Shown piece by piece: positions 44,304 to 53,224 of a stretch of DNA of 64,000 nt. Position 1 is the stretch's first letter; each line of letters begins with the position of its first letter. The stretch is from Cereibacter sphaeroides (lineage in GTDB: Bacteria; Pseudomonadota; Alphaproteobacteria; Rhodobacterales; Rhodobacteraceae). The stretch spans positions 1,736,001 to 1,800,000 of the forward strand of contig QFQS01000001.1 of the NCBI GenBank assembly GCA_003243455.1, given 5' to 3'. The notes under the pieces were generated by a model, which did not search any database, was not told where the DNA came from, and worked only from the letters and a program-made list of their open reading frames with translations. A program made the position numbers and the translations under genes.

Positions 44304-45118
44304 TTGCCCAGTTCCCTTCCACGCTCGGCCGCCGCATGGACCGCGCGCCGCAAAAGCGCCGGGAACCCCGTCTCCGGCTCCATCAGCACGGCCAGCGCCG
44401 CCGCCGTGGTGCCCCCGGGCGAGGTCACGTTGACGCGCAGCTGCGAGGCCTCTTCCGGCGCCAGTCGCGCCAGTTCTCCCGCCCCCGAAACCGTCGCCCG
44501 CGCCAGTTTCATCGCCAGCGCCGGCGGCAGCCCCTCGGCCTCGCCCGCCGCCGCCATCGCCTCGATCAGGTGAAAGACGTAAGCCGGGCCGGACCCGGAA
44601 ACGGCGGTGACGGCATCCATCTGATGCTCGCCTTCCAGCCGCACCACCTGGCCGACCGCGCCCAGAAATGCCTCGGCCAGCACCAGATCCTCTTCGCTAG
44701 CCGGCCCATTGCCGATGATCGCGGTGATCCCGCGCCCCACCGCCGCCGGCGTATTGGGCATCGCGCGGACCACCCGCGTCCCCTCGCCCAGCACCCGCTC
44801 GTAATAGGAAATCGGCGTGCCCGCAGCGACCGAGACGAACAGCGTCCCGCCACCGCCCAGCGGCACCAGGGACGGCAGCGCCTCGGCCATCATCTGCGGC
44901 TTGACCGCGACCAGCACGATGGCGGGGCTTTCCGGCAAACCCACGTTCAGATGCAGCCCCTTGGCCGCCAGCCCCTTCACCCAGTCCGAGGGATGCGGGT
45001 CCAGCACCCAGACAGCGCCCAGCGCCAGACCACCCTTCAGCCAGCCTTCCAGCATGGCCGAGCCCATCTTGCCGCAGCCGAGCAGCACCAGCCCGCGGCG
45101 GTTAACATCCTGAAACAT
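44300..45118 (-). CDS. proC: Pyrroline-5-carboxylate reductase
   Basis: ProC reduces P5C to proline. The 272-residue protein has the NAD(P) loop LLGCGKMGSAMLEG, VRAMPNTPAAVGRGI, and the C-terminal signature AVSGSGPAYVFHLIEAMA and LRVNVTSPGGTTAAAL. Length is normal. It heads a coupled three-gene unit and is preceded by a 30-nt gap from the YbjN-like gene. Confidence 0.96.
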   Translation of the reverse strand: MFQDVNRRGLVLLGCGKMGSAMLEGWLKGGLALGAVWVLDPHPSDWVKGLAAKGLHLNVGLPESPAIVLVAVKPQMMAEALPSLVPLGGGGTLFVSVAAGTPISYYERVLGEGTRVVRAMPNTPAAVGRGITAIIGNGPASEEDLVLAEAFLGAVGQVVRLEGEHQMDAVTAVSGSGPAYVFHLIEAMAAAGEAEGLPPALAMKLARATVSGAGELARLAPEEASQLRVNVTSPGGTTAAALAVLMEPETGFPALLRRAVHAAAERGRELGK

Positions 45119-45148
45119 GCAAAGTCCCCGATCAGATCGGGGCAGAGG

Positions 45149-45652
45149 TTAGGCGCGCCCGTAGGCCTCGGCAATGGCCACCTTCATCGCGGCGGCCGGG
45201 GTGTGTTCGGCCCAGGCAACCATCTGGAAAGCGGGGTAGAAGCGATCGGCGGCCATGACGGCCCCGGCGATCAGCCGGTCGATTTGTTCCGGTCCGGCGA
45301 TATGGCCGCCCGAGAGGAGCAAGCCATAGCGCCAGACCATAAGTTTCTGTTCTGCCCAATAAGTAAAAGCGCCCGTCCAGACCATGTCATTGGTGCGGTT
45401 CAGCACGTCGTAAAGCTCGCCCATCCGATGCTCGGGCGGCTCCATCTCGAAGGTGCAGATCAACCGCAACGTCTCGTCCTGGGGACACCAGGCGAGCGTC
45501 AGGGAATAGGTGCGCCACTGACCCTCAACCGCCATGGCGATCTGGTCGTCGGTGACCCGGTCGAACTCCCACTCATGGTGTTCGGCCAGCGTCTCGACCA
45601 GGTCGATCGGATGCAGGTCCTCGGTCGTCATATAGTCTTCGGAAAGCGACAT
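45149..45652 (-). CDS. YbjN-domain protein
   Basis: The 167-residue acidic protein has the YbjN/type III secretion chaperone-like fold pattern: WRTYSLTLAWCPQDETLRLICTFEM, LYDVLNRTND, WTGAFTYWAEQKLMVWRYGL and a C-terminal helical part. YbjN homologues in Rhodobacterales commonly precede proC. Function is unknown. A stress/sensory role is inferred from E. coli YbjN only. The start is ATG 45652. Confidence 0.85.
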   Translation of the reverse strand: MSLSEDYMTTEDLHPIDLVETLAEHHEWEFDRVTDDQIAMAVEGQWRTYSLTLAWCPQDETLRLICTFEMEPPEHRMGELYDVLNRTNDMVWTGAFTYWAEQKLMVWRYGLLLSGGHIAGPEQIDRLIAGAVMAADRFYPAFQMVAWAEHTPAAAMKVAIAEAYGRA

Positions 45653-45726
45653 CGCCCGGCCTCTTTATAAAGCTGCCTGAGGGCCTAAGACCCACAAGAA
45701 GCTGGGTGTCTGGCAAGGTACGGCGT

Positions 45727-45756
45727 TTGCCCGACACCGCCCTTACTAGATATAGT
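45727..45756 (+). promoter_or_regulatory. Predicted promoter of the DUF1254 gene
   Basis: TTGCCC (45727-45732), an 18-nt spacer and TATAGT (45751-45756), with TAGATATAGT as an extended -10 region. The leader to the ATG is about 140 nt with no recognisable structure. Confidence 0.45.
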
Positions 45757-45903
45757 GGGGGGCGCCGGAAAGCCTGTAAAGCGTTTTCTTCAGGAAAAAG
45801 CTGTGGAGGAAAACGGGTCGTTAAAGTGAGTAGGCATCGGGCATTTGTCGGTTTACACAACCAACAAGGGAATGTTCCGCCCCCCGGTAACCAGGAGATC
45901 CAG

Positions 45904-47418
45904 ATGCTGATGAACCGCCGAGACCTTCATCGCCTCACCATCGGCAGCGCGATCGGACTGTTCGGCTCCGTGAGCGGCCTCGTCCGTCCTGCTTCTGCCC
46001 AGACGGCCGCCCGCGTGGTCCCCCTGACGAACCGCGACTTCGAACCGCTCGGCGGCCAGCCGCCCCAAGGTTCGCGGCCCTCAAGCGATGATCTCGACTA
46101 TCAGGTCAAGTATCAGCGCGCCTTCGAGGCGATCTTGTGGGGCGCCCCGGCGGTCGCAATCTATCGCTTCCGCGGCGCGGCGATTAGCGACCTTGGCCTC
46201 AAGGACAATGACATCATCGCCTATTCGACGACCGCGAACCCTCTGGTCGAGGCGCTGACCGCCAACTCGACGACACCCTACACCTCGGCCTTCACCGACC
46301 TTAGCAAGGGCCCTGTCGTGCTTGAAGTTCCCGAGGCAGGACCGGACGGCAGCCTGTATGGCCAGGTCGTCGATGCCTGGCAATTCACCATCGCGGATGT
46401 GGGGCCGAATGGCCTCGACAAGGGTAAGGCCTCGAAATACCTCTTCACGCCTCCCGGGTATGACGGCGCGGTGCCGGACGGCTACCTCCACATCGCCTCA
46501 CCCAACTATCGCATCGCCTTCGCCTTCCGATCGATCCAGGCAGAGGGCAAGAGCTTTGAAGATGCCTATGCCTACAGCAAACGGTTGCGGATGTACTACC
46601 TCTCGGAAGCAGACAACCCGCCGGAACAAGTCTTCTTCGACCCGACCGGAATCCGTTATGCGACTTTGCCCTTCTACGATTCCCGCCACTTCCAGGACAT
46701 CTACGACATCGTCAGCCTCGAACCGGTGAAAGAGCAGGACAAGGTGATGATGGGCATGCTGACCTCGCTTGGCATCCGCAAGGGTCAACCCTTCCAACCC
46801 GACGAGACGGCGCAGCGCGCAATGCAACAAGCCGCAATAGACGTCTGGTTCTTCATTCAGGACTGGTACGACAACTTTCCGAAGGAAAAACTCTACTGGC
46901 CCGACCGGCACTATGCCGCGCTTCTGCAGGCCGACGACAACGGCACCTTCACCTTCGAATATGACGACCGCATCGACCTGATCGCCCGTGCCGCCGAATA
47001 CTTCTGGTGCACCTATATGCCGAAAGAACTAAGCGCCTCGCCCGCGACGCAATACATGATGGCGATGGCGGACAGGGACGGGAATTTGCTGGAGGCGGGC
47101 AAGACCTACAAGCTGACCGTTCCCGCCGACATGCCGGTGAAGCAGTTCTGGGCGCTGACCGTCTATGATCGCGCCACCTTCAGTTTCATCTACTCGCAGC
47201 TCAATCGCACGACCCTGTCCTCCTATGACCTCGACGGCATGGTGAAGAACACGGACGGCAGCGTGACGATCTATGTCGGGCCGATCCCACCCGAAGGTCT
47301 GGAGCCCAACTGGATACCGACAGCGGGCAAACGTCCCCTGCCCTGCATGCGGGTCTATGGGCCGACCGAGGCGTTCAACAACAAGACATTCAAGCTGGAC
47401 GATTGGGAAGCGGTCTGA
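45904..47418 (+). CDS. Exported DUF1254/DUF1214-domain protein
   Basis: The 504-residue protein has a twin-arginine-type signal (MNRRDLHRLTIGSAIGLFGS..ASAQ), suggesting Tat export. The DUF1254 N-terminal region shows DYQVKYQRAFEAILWGAPA and PNPLVEAL-like ATANPLVEALTANSTTPY. The DUF1214 C-terminal region has VPADMPVKQFWALTVYDRATFSF and the ending NWIPTAGKRPLPCMRVYGP. ATG 45904 follows CAGGAGA. The biochemical role is unknown. In other genomes I recall such genes near arylsulfatases and barrel proteins, as here. Confidence 0.88.
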   Translation: MLMNRRDLHRLTIGSAIGLFGSVSGLVRPASAQTAARVVPLTNRDFEPLGGQPPQGSRPSSDDLDYQVKYQRAFEAILWGAPAVAIYRFRGAAISDLGLKDNDIIAYSTTANPLVEALTANSTTPYTSAFTDLSKGPVVLEVPEAGPDGSLYGQVVDAWQFTIADVGPNGLDKGKASKYLFTPPGYDGAVPDGYLHIASPNYRIAFAFRSIQAEGKSFEDAYAYSKRLRMYYLSEADNPPEQVFFDPTGIRYATLPFYDSRHFQDIYDIVSLEPVKEQDKVMMGMLTSLGIRKGQPFQPDETAQRAMQQAAIDVWFFIQDWYDNFPKEKLYWPDRHYAALLQADDNGTFTFEYDDRIDLIARAAEYFWCTYMPKELSASPATQYMMAMADRDGNLLEAGKTYKLTVPADMPVKQFWALTVYDRATFSFIYSQLNRTTLSSYDLDGMVKNTDGSVTIYVGPIPPEGLEPNWIPTAGKRPLPCMRVYGPTEAFNNKTFKLDDWEAV

Positions 47419-47443
47419 AGCAGAACGGGCCTTCTCGGGTCCG

Positions 47444-48199
47444 TCAGTGACCAACCCGGATGGCCAACGTATCCCCGCCCGCCGCCCGGACCACATATCC
47501 CGCCGCGCTCAGGAACGCCTCTACGTTCCGCTGCCTGTCCTGCGACAGGCTTTTGCTTTCGAAATGGATGAGGTGCGGGCACGTCTCCGAAATCGAGCAA
47601 TTATAAAGCACAATGTCGTCAGCACCTTCGGCGTCGATCTGGATCGCATCAACCTGTGCGGGAAAGCCGTTGACACGCAAAGCATCCATCAGCGGATAGC
47701 AAGGAACGTCGAGTTCTTCTATCACATCGTCGGGGCGCAGGCCGTGGCCGTGTTCCGCCACCCAGTCTACAAGCATTTCCCTGTCCGATGAGGTGACGCC
47801 GGTCGAGGCGCGATAAGGGGGCCAGCCGCGCGCATAGGCGGGCTGGAGCAACGGCCAGAATTTGCTCTTGATCGCGTAAAGCTTCAGCCGTCCGGCAGGG
47901 CCGATCGCGCCGCCCACGATGGTATGATCGGGATGAAAGGCATAATTCTTGCCCAGCGCCTGATGCAGCGAGACCTGCGGTTCGACCAGCATGACCCGCG
48001 TCCTTGCCGCATGGGTCTGCGCAACCGGATAGAAGGGATCGTTCACCCGGCCATCATTGGCACCGATGATCACCACTGTCAGCGAGAGTTTTACCGAAAG
48101 CAGGGTTTCGAAGCAGGATCGGTAAATGTCGCCAAGGCTAGGGCCGGGCGGCATCGGGCGGCCCCGTCTGACATGCCGAAGGAATCCCGAAAGGTCCAT
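47444..48199 (-). CDS. FkbM-family methyltransferase
   Basis: The 251-residue SAM-dependent methyltransferase shows LTVVIIGANDGRVNDPFYP as the SAM loop and MLVEPQVSLHQALG. The C-terminal FkbM segment has QIDAEGADDIVLYN and HLIHFESKSLS, in which the Asp and Glu are conserved. FkbM enzymes O-methylate sugars or polyketides. The substrate is unknown. It is convergent with the DUF1254 gene. Confidence 0.85.
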   Translation of the reverse strand: MDLSGFLRHVRRGRPMPPGPSLGDIYRSCFETLLSVKLSLTVVIIGANDGRVNDPFYPVAQTHAARTRVMLVEPQVSLHQALGKNYAFHPDHTIVGGAIGPAGRLKLYAIKSKFWPLLQPAYARGWPPYRASTGVTSSDREMLVDWVAEHGHGLRPDDVIEELDVPCYPLMDALRVNGFPAQVDAIQIDAEGADDIVLYNCSISETCPHLIHFESKSLSQDRQRNVEAFLSAAGYVVRAAGGDTLAIRVGH

Positions 48200-48286
48200 C
48201 GAACGCCCCGCAGCTTGCGACGGTGCAGGATGACACGGAATCGTGATATCTCAAAACGCTGTGTATGCGATGGGCGGAAGGTCGCC

Positions 48287-49078
48287 TCACCCCTTCGGAA
48301 TCATATATGTCACGGCCAGCCGCGCGCCCCAGCCGTCGGGGCCATTATCGGGCGCTTCGGCCCAGTAGCGGACGCCCCCGGTGATCTGCACCGGTTTCTT
48401 CGCGACCTTGATGATCTGGCCGACGGTGAAGTTGATCGGCACCGACCACTCCTCGTTTTCCCAGTCATAGGTCGCCTCGGTGTTCAGCGTGAATGACGTG
48501 GCCTTGGGCGTCGTATAGCTGATGAACGGTTGCAGGAAGGTGGCGCTGGTCTTGCCGTATTTATCCTCGCCGTTGACCGACCAGACATGGTTGGCCAGCG
48601 CGCCATAGGTCCAGCCGTGCGACTGTTTCAGGATGACGCCGGTGATGCCCGCGCCCCATTGGTTGTTCGCGATCCCGTCCGTCGCCGTCGGAATCTGGAT
48701 CACCGGACCCGCGCCCCAGATGATTCCTCCCTTGGTCGGCTTCTTTGGCGAGAAGAAAAAGCTCTGCGTCGTATTGCCGAAACCGGTCTGCGTATCGCCA
48801 TCGGGATCGAACCCGTCCAGATGCACGACCGGCAGGATCGTGCGCGAGATGATGTTCCAGTTCTCGCCTATGGAAAACGGAATAACCGGCTGAATGTTGA
48901 TGTAGCTCTGGTTCGCCGAGCCATCCAGATAGCCGTCGTTGTAGTTATACTGGAAGGGCACAGAGATCAGGTTCGCGACCGGGTTCGACAGCTTCTTGGC
49001 CAGGTCTTCGGAGGATTGGGCGACAGCAGACGTGCCGACGGCAAGGCTGACGATAACGGCGGAAACCAAGGCACGCAT
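48287..49078 (-). CDS. Outer-membrane beta-barrel protein ('neuromedin U'/transporter-like family)
   Basis: The 263-residue protein has a signal peptide (MRALVSAVIVSLAVGTSAVA) and the family start QSSEDLAKKLSNPVANLISV. Alternating amphipathic strands include YINIQPVIPFSIGENWNIIS and SFFFSPKKPTKGGIIWGAGP. It ends GARLAVTYMIPKG, a typical outer-membrane last strand. AAAGGAG is 6 nt from ATG 49078. The database label 'neuromedin U' is a misnomer and function is unknown. It lies downstream of the sulfatases on the same strand. Confidence 0.82.
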   Translation of the reverse strand: MRALVSAVIVSLAVGTSAVAQSSEDLAKKLSNPVANLISVPFQYNYNDGYLDGSANQSYINIQPVIPFSIGENWNIISRTILPVVHLDGFDPDGDTQTGFGNTTQSFFFSPKKPTKGGIIWGAGPVIQIPTATDGIANNQWGAGITGVILKQSHGWTYGALANHVWSVNGEDKYGKTSATFLQPFISYTTPKATSFTLNTEATYDWENEEWSVPINFTVGQIIKVAKKPVQITGGVRYWAEAPDNGPDGWGARLAVTYMIPKG

Positions 49079-49212
49079 GACCAACTCCTTTGACGCTGGT
49101 GGCAGGCAGTTCTTTCGCAGTTCTGTCACTCTTGACGCTGCGCGGTCAATCATACTGCAATTTGCGCCTTTTATGGCTGCCGGCAGCGCTGGCTGCTCCG
49201 CCGGCGCTCTGT

Positions 49213-50798
49213 TCAGTTCCCGCCGCCAGCGGCCTTGGCCGCATTCTCGCGGATCTTTTCATCGACCATCTCCTGAACCTGGTCGATCGAGAAGCTGGCA
49301 GGAGTCTGGCTTGGCGGATATTCGATGAAGGTCTCAAGGAAGGTTGCGGCCTTCTGGGTCGCCTGTGCAGTTAGGTAGGCGTTCTTCATCAGCCAGTCAT
49401 AATACTGATCCGAGTAAAGATCCGCCCGCTCATACGGGTCCATCCGCAGGTTGAATATCTTGGGCACGCGCAGACAGGTGAATGGGTCCATCCAGACCTG
49501 CATGCCCCCGCCCGTCCGCTGTTCGCAGAACACGGCCTTCCAGTTGCCAAAGCGACTGGCGACAAGAATACCGTCGTCGTTGAAGTAATAGAACTCGTCG
49601 CGGGCGCCCTTGTCGGTCTGACCGGTCAGGTAGGGCAGCTGATTATAGCCATCCAGATGAACCTTGAAGGTCTTGTCGCCGATCTGCTTGCCCTGCAGCA
49701 ATTCGTCCTTGATCTTGTCATCCCCGGCGGCCGCCAGCAGCGTCGGGAACCAGTCAAGGCCGGAAAACATCTCGTTTGACACGCTGCCCGGCTTGATGTG
49801 GCCCGGCCACCGCACCATGCCCGGCACACGGAACGCGCCTTCCCAGTTCGTGTCCTTTTCCGAACGGAAGGGCGAGACTGCGGCATCGGGCCAGGTGAAG
49901 AAGTTCGGCCCGTTGTCGGTGGTGTAAACCACGATGGTGTTGTCGGCGATGCCCATGTCGTCCAGCGCCTTCAGCAATTCGCCCACCGCCTGGTCGTGCA
50001 GCACCATCGCGTCGGCATAGATATTGCCGGGCATGCCGCTAATCCCGTTCTTGTCCTCGGGAATATGGGTGAAGGCATGCATGCGGGTCGTGTTCATCCA
50101 AGTGAAGAACGGCGTTCCCGACGCATTCTGCCGCTTCATGAAGTCGATGGCGGCGGCGGTCGTCTCGTCGTCGATCGTCTCCATCCGTTTCGATGTCAGC
50201 GGCCCCGTATCCTCGATCTTGCCATCGGCCGAGGATTTGACCACACCCCTCGGGTTGTAGAAATCGAGAAAAGCCTTGTCGTCGGCTGGCCAGTAGGGCC
50301 GTTCCGGCTCTTCCTCCGCGTTCAGGTGATAAAGGTTGCCGAAAAACTCGTCGAAACCGTGATTGGTGGGCAGGTATTCGTCGCGGTCGCCAAGATGGTT
50401 CTTGCCGAACTGGCCGGTGGCATAGCCAGCGGCTTCAGCGCCTGCGCCAGCGTCACATCGCGGTCCTGAATGCCGACCGGCGCACCGGGCACACCGACCT
50501 TGCTCAGCCCCGTGCGTTTGGGCGACTGTCCTGTGATGAAGGATGACCGGCCCGCGGTGCAGCTGTTCTCGGCGTAATAGTCGGTGAACAGCATGCCTTC
50601 GCTGGCGATGCGGTCGATATTCGGCGTCTGGTATCCCACAATTCCACGGCTGTAGGCCGAGATGTTGGACTGGCCGATGTCATCGCCAAAGATGACCAGG
50701 ATGTTCGGTTTGGCCTGCGCCGCATCCTGCGCAATGGCCGAACCCGACGAGAGCATCAGCGCGGTCGCCGCAAGCATGGCGGCAAACGGTCGTATCAT
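49213..50798 (-). pseudogene. Arylsulfatase 2, broken by a single-base frameshift
   Basis: The 5' part (50798 to about 50430) encodes a signal peptide and NILVIFGDDIGQ plus the sulfatase motif NSCTAGRSSFITG. The 3' part continues with GYATGQFGKNHLGDRDEYLP through TTDNGPNFFTWPD to the end. The two are joined only by a frame change where CTGAAG-CCGCT-GGCTATGCC (50423-50438) has five bases between codons that need six. The intact paralogue has GACCAG there. No other stop occurs in the corrected frame. It is a recent pseudogene or a sequencing error. Confidence 0.85.
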
Positions 50799-50889
50799 GG
50801 CAAGTCCCTTTCAAGTAATTGCGCAGACATGAAATCCTGCAAGCTGCATCGGTGTTGCAGGGCTGCGGGACAGCAGCCCTGCAAAAGAG

Positions 50890-52458
50890 TTATTGCCCGC
50901 CGGCAGCGTTGTTGAACTGATCTTCCAGCTGGGCCTGAATCTGGTCGATCGAGAAGCTGGCCGGACGTTGGGCCGGTGGGTAGTCCTTGAAGGTGCTGAA
51001 AAACTCCGCAACCTTCGCCTGGGCGGGCACCACCAGATAGGCGCGGTCCAGCAGCCAGTCGTAATAGGTGTTCGATGTCACATCCGCGCGCTCATAGGGG
51101 TCAGAGCGCAAATCGAATATCTTGGGCACGCGCAGCGGCGTGAACGGTTCGGCCCATATCCGCAGCGTTCCCGTCGCCCGCTGTTCGGCAAAGACCAGCT
51201 TCCAGTTTTCATAGCGCATCGCCACAAGCTGGCCATCGTCGTTGAAGTAGTAGAAGTCCTTGCGGGCGCTGTCGGGTGCCTTGCCGGTCAGATAATCAAG
51301 CTGGTTGTAGCCATCGAGATGGTTCTTGTAGTCCTTGCCGTCGATGGTGGCACCTTTCAGCAGACGGTCCTTGATGTCCGTATCCCCCGCGGCAGCCATC
51401 AGCGTCGGGAACCAGTCAAGGCCCGAGAAGATGCCATTCAGCTCGGTTCCCGGCTGGATATGCCCCGGCCAGCGGATCATCGCTGGCACCCGGAAAGCGC
51501 CTTCCCAGTTGGTATTCTTTTCGCTGCGGAACGGCGTCGTGCCCGCATCCGGCCACGAGTTCTGGTGCGGACCGTTGTCGGTCGTGTAGATGACGATCGT
51601 GTTGTCGGCCACGCCCTGCTTGTCCAGCTCGGCCAGGATCGTGCCAATCACATTGTCCGTCTCGACCATGCCGTCTGCATATTCCGTCCGGGCGGTCAGA
51701 CCGGGCGCGCTTCGATTCTCTGGCCGCACATGGGTGCGAAAGTGCATGCGCGTCGTGTTCATCCAGACAAAGAACGGCGTCTTTGCCTGAACCTGGCGGC
51801 CAATGAAGTCGATGGCGGCAGCAGAGGTTTCATCGTCAATCGTCTCCATCCTCTTGCGGGTCAGCGGACCTGTATCCTCGATCTTGCCATCGGCAGAGGA
51901 TTTGATGACGCCGCGCGGTCCGAACTTTTCCCGAAAAGCCGGATCCTGGGGATAGTTGAAATTCTCGGGCTCTTCCTCGGCATTCAGATGGTAAAGGTTG
52001 CCGAAGAATTCGTCGAAACCGTGGGCTGTCGGCAGGAACTCGTCGCGGTCACCCAGATGGTTCTTGCCGAACTGGCCGGTTGCATAACCCTGGTCCTTAA
52101 GAGCCGAGGCGATGGTGACATCCGAGGCTTGCAGGCCAATAGGCGCGCCGGGCAGTCCTACCTTGGACAGACCGGTTCGCAACGTTACCTGACCTGTGAT
52201 GAAGGTCGATCGTCCCGCGGTGCAGCTTTGTTCGGCGTAGTAGTCAGTAAAGACCGCGCCTTCCTTGGCGATGCTGTCGATATTCGGGGTGCGATACCCC
52301 ATCAGGCCTTTGGAAAAGATCGACAGGTTCGTCTGACCGATGTCGTCGCCGAAAATCACCAGGATGTTGGGCTTTGCCGGCGCATCCTGCGCGATGGTTG
52401 CTGCCGTGGACAGCATCAATGCCGCCGCTGTCACGGCGGCCGCCAATGGTCTGATCAT
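50890..52458 (-). CDS. Secreted arylsulfatase 1
   Basis: This 522-residue type I sulfatase-fold enzyme is predicted to be exported (signal MIRPLAAAVTAAALMLSTAA..IAQ). Metal-site Asp residues are in NILVIFGDDIGQTN and TTDNGPHQNS. The active-site segment EQSCTAGRSTFITG holds the cysteine that becomes formylglycine. It reads C-T-A-G-R (CxAxR) rather than the usual CxPxR. KNHLGDRDE supplies the catalytic Lys/His. ATG 52458 replaces the longer upstream start. It is tandem with its frameshifted paralogue. No maturase gene is in the window. Confidence 0.92.
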   Translation of the reverse strand: MIRPLAAAVTAAALMLSTAATIAQDAPAKPNILVIFGDDIGQTNLSIFSKGLMGYRTPNIDSIAKEGAVFTDYYAEQSCTAGRSTFITGQVTLRTGLSKVGLPGAPIGLQASDVTIASALKDQGYATGQFGKNHLGDRDEFLPTAHGFDEFFGNLYHLNAEEEPENFNYPQDPAFREKFGPRGVIKSSADGKIEDTGPLTRKRMETIDDETSAAAIDFIGRQVQAKTPFFVWMNTTRMHFRTHVRPENRSAPGLTARTEYADGMVETDNVIGTILAELDKQGVADNTIVIYTTDNGPHQNSWPDAGTTPFRSEKNTNWEGAFRVPAMIRWPGHIQPGTELNGIFSGLDWFPTLMAAAGDTDIKDRLLKGATIDGKDYKNHLDGYNQLDYLTGKAPDSARKDFYYFNDDGQLVAMRYENWKLVFAEQRATGTLRIWAEPFTPLRVPKIFDLRSDPYERADVTSNTYYDWLLDRAYLVVPAQAKVAEFFSTFKDYPPAQRPASFSIDQIQAQLEDQFNNAAGGQ

Positions 52459-52855
52459 CTCAAATCCCCCCATGTTGGGTCTGCCTTTACACCGGGGCCC
52501 ACCATAAAAGGCCCCTCTTCCAATGCCCGCGCAAGGCATGTGCAGGCGCTCTTGGCGGGTGCTAGTGCGCCGAGCCAATCCCCCCGGGGAGAACCCCGGA
52601 AGAAATCCTTGATGTCAGTTTGAAGCAGTCACCGGCGACAGCCCTTCTGGCAGGGCCGATGGCTTGACCGGCGGGAAAGGGATACTCGGTGCAGGCAGAT
52701 TGTCGCATCGAACTCATCCCCCGGCGCCCCGCATCCGGTTGTGGCGCAAGGGCCTCAACCGGCGGACAGGTTTACGTTAGGTCAGAGCCGTTTGCCGAGC
52801 AAACGTTTTGGGTCAACCTGAGGGAGAATTTCCACTTTCGGCGGCGAAGGCCCGA
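52459..52855. other. Intergenic region without a recognised gene
   Basis: These 397 nt between arylsulfatase 1 and the end of ubiK contain short GC hairpins (for example CCCGGGGAGAACCCCGG at 52571 and GCCCTTCTGGCAGGGC near 52639) but no ORF with a credible start and no repeat shared with the rest of the window. The arylsulfatase promoter should lie here, though I cannot pick it out. Confidence 0.5.
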
Positions 52856-53113
52856 TCAGCCCTTCTTCTTTGTCGCCGACGCTTCCAGCGCCGCGATCCG
52901 CGCCTGAAGGGCCGCATTTTCCTCGCGCGCCTTCTGGGCCATGGCGCGCACGGCATCGAATTCCTCGCGCGTCACGAAATCGCGATCGGCCAACCATCGG
53001 TCGATCAGACCTTTCATCGCCGTCTCGGCCTCGGTCTTGGCGCCTTGCGCCACGCCCATGGCGTTCGTCATCAGTTGCGACATGTCGTCGAAGAACTTGT
53101 TGCGCGTCTGCAT
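52856..53113 (-). CDS. ubiK: Ubiquinone biosynthesis accessory factor UbiK
   Basis: The 85-residue protein has the BMFP (UbiK) pattern: N-terminal NKFFDDMSQLMTNAMGVAQG amphipathic helix, a middle RDFVTREEFDAVRAMAQKARE, and a C-terminal coiled coil ENAALQARIAALE. UbiK binds membrane lipids and aids COQ assembly. It is divergent from lgt, as in other Rhodobacterales. Confidence 0.93.
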   Translation of the reverse strand: MQTRNKFFDDMSQLMTNAMGVAQGAKTEAETAMKGLIDRWLADRDFVTREEFDAVRAMAQKAREENAALQARIAALEASATKKKG

Positions 53114-53224
53114 GGGTTACCTCCAGCGATTTTGCCATATATGGTCGAACACCGGCGGGCGACAAGGTTGACATCGCCGCCCCTAGCCCGGAAAACGCGC
53201 AGCATTCCCCGCGAGGCCCGTGTC

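Noticed and set aside
45706..45903. 66-residue N-terminal extension of the DUF1254 protein
   Set aside because: It overlaps the predicted promoter and leader. The Tat signal begins at 45904 with CAGGAGA upstream.
50322..50798. Separate 158-residue sulfatase gene
   Set aside because: The frame is the intact N-terminus of the frameshifted arylsulfatase 2. Its last about 30 residues are out-of-frame translation.
50893..52623. 576-residue plus-strand ORF over arylsulfatase 1
   Set aside because: Antisense shadow of a clear sulfatase. Repeated short charged segments only.
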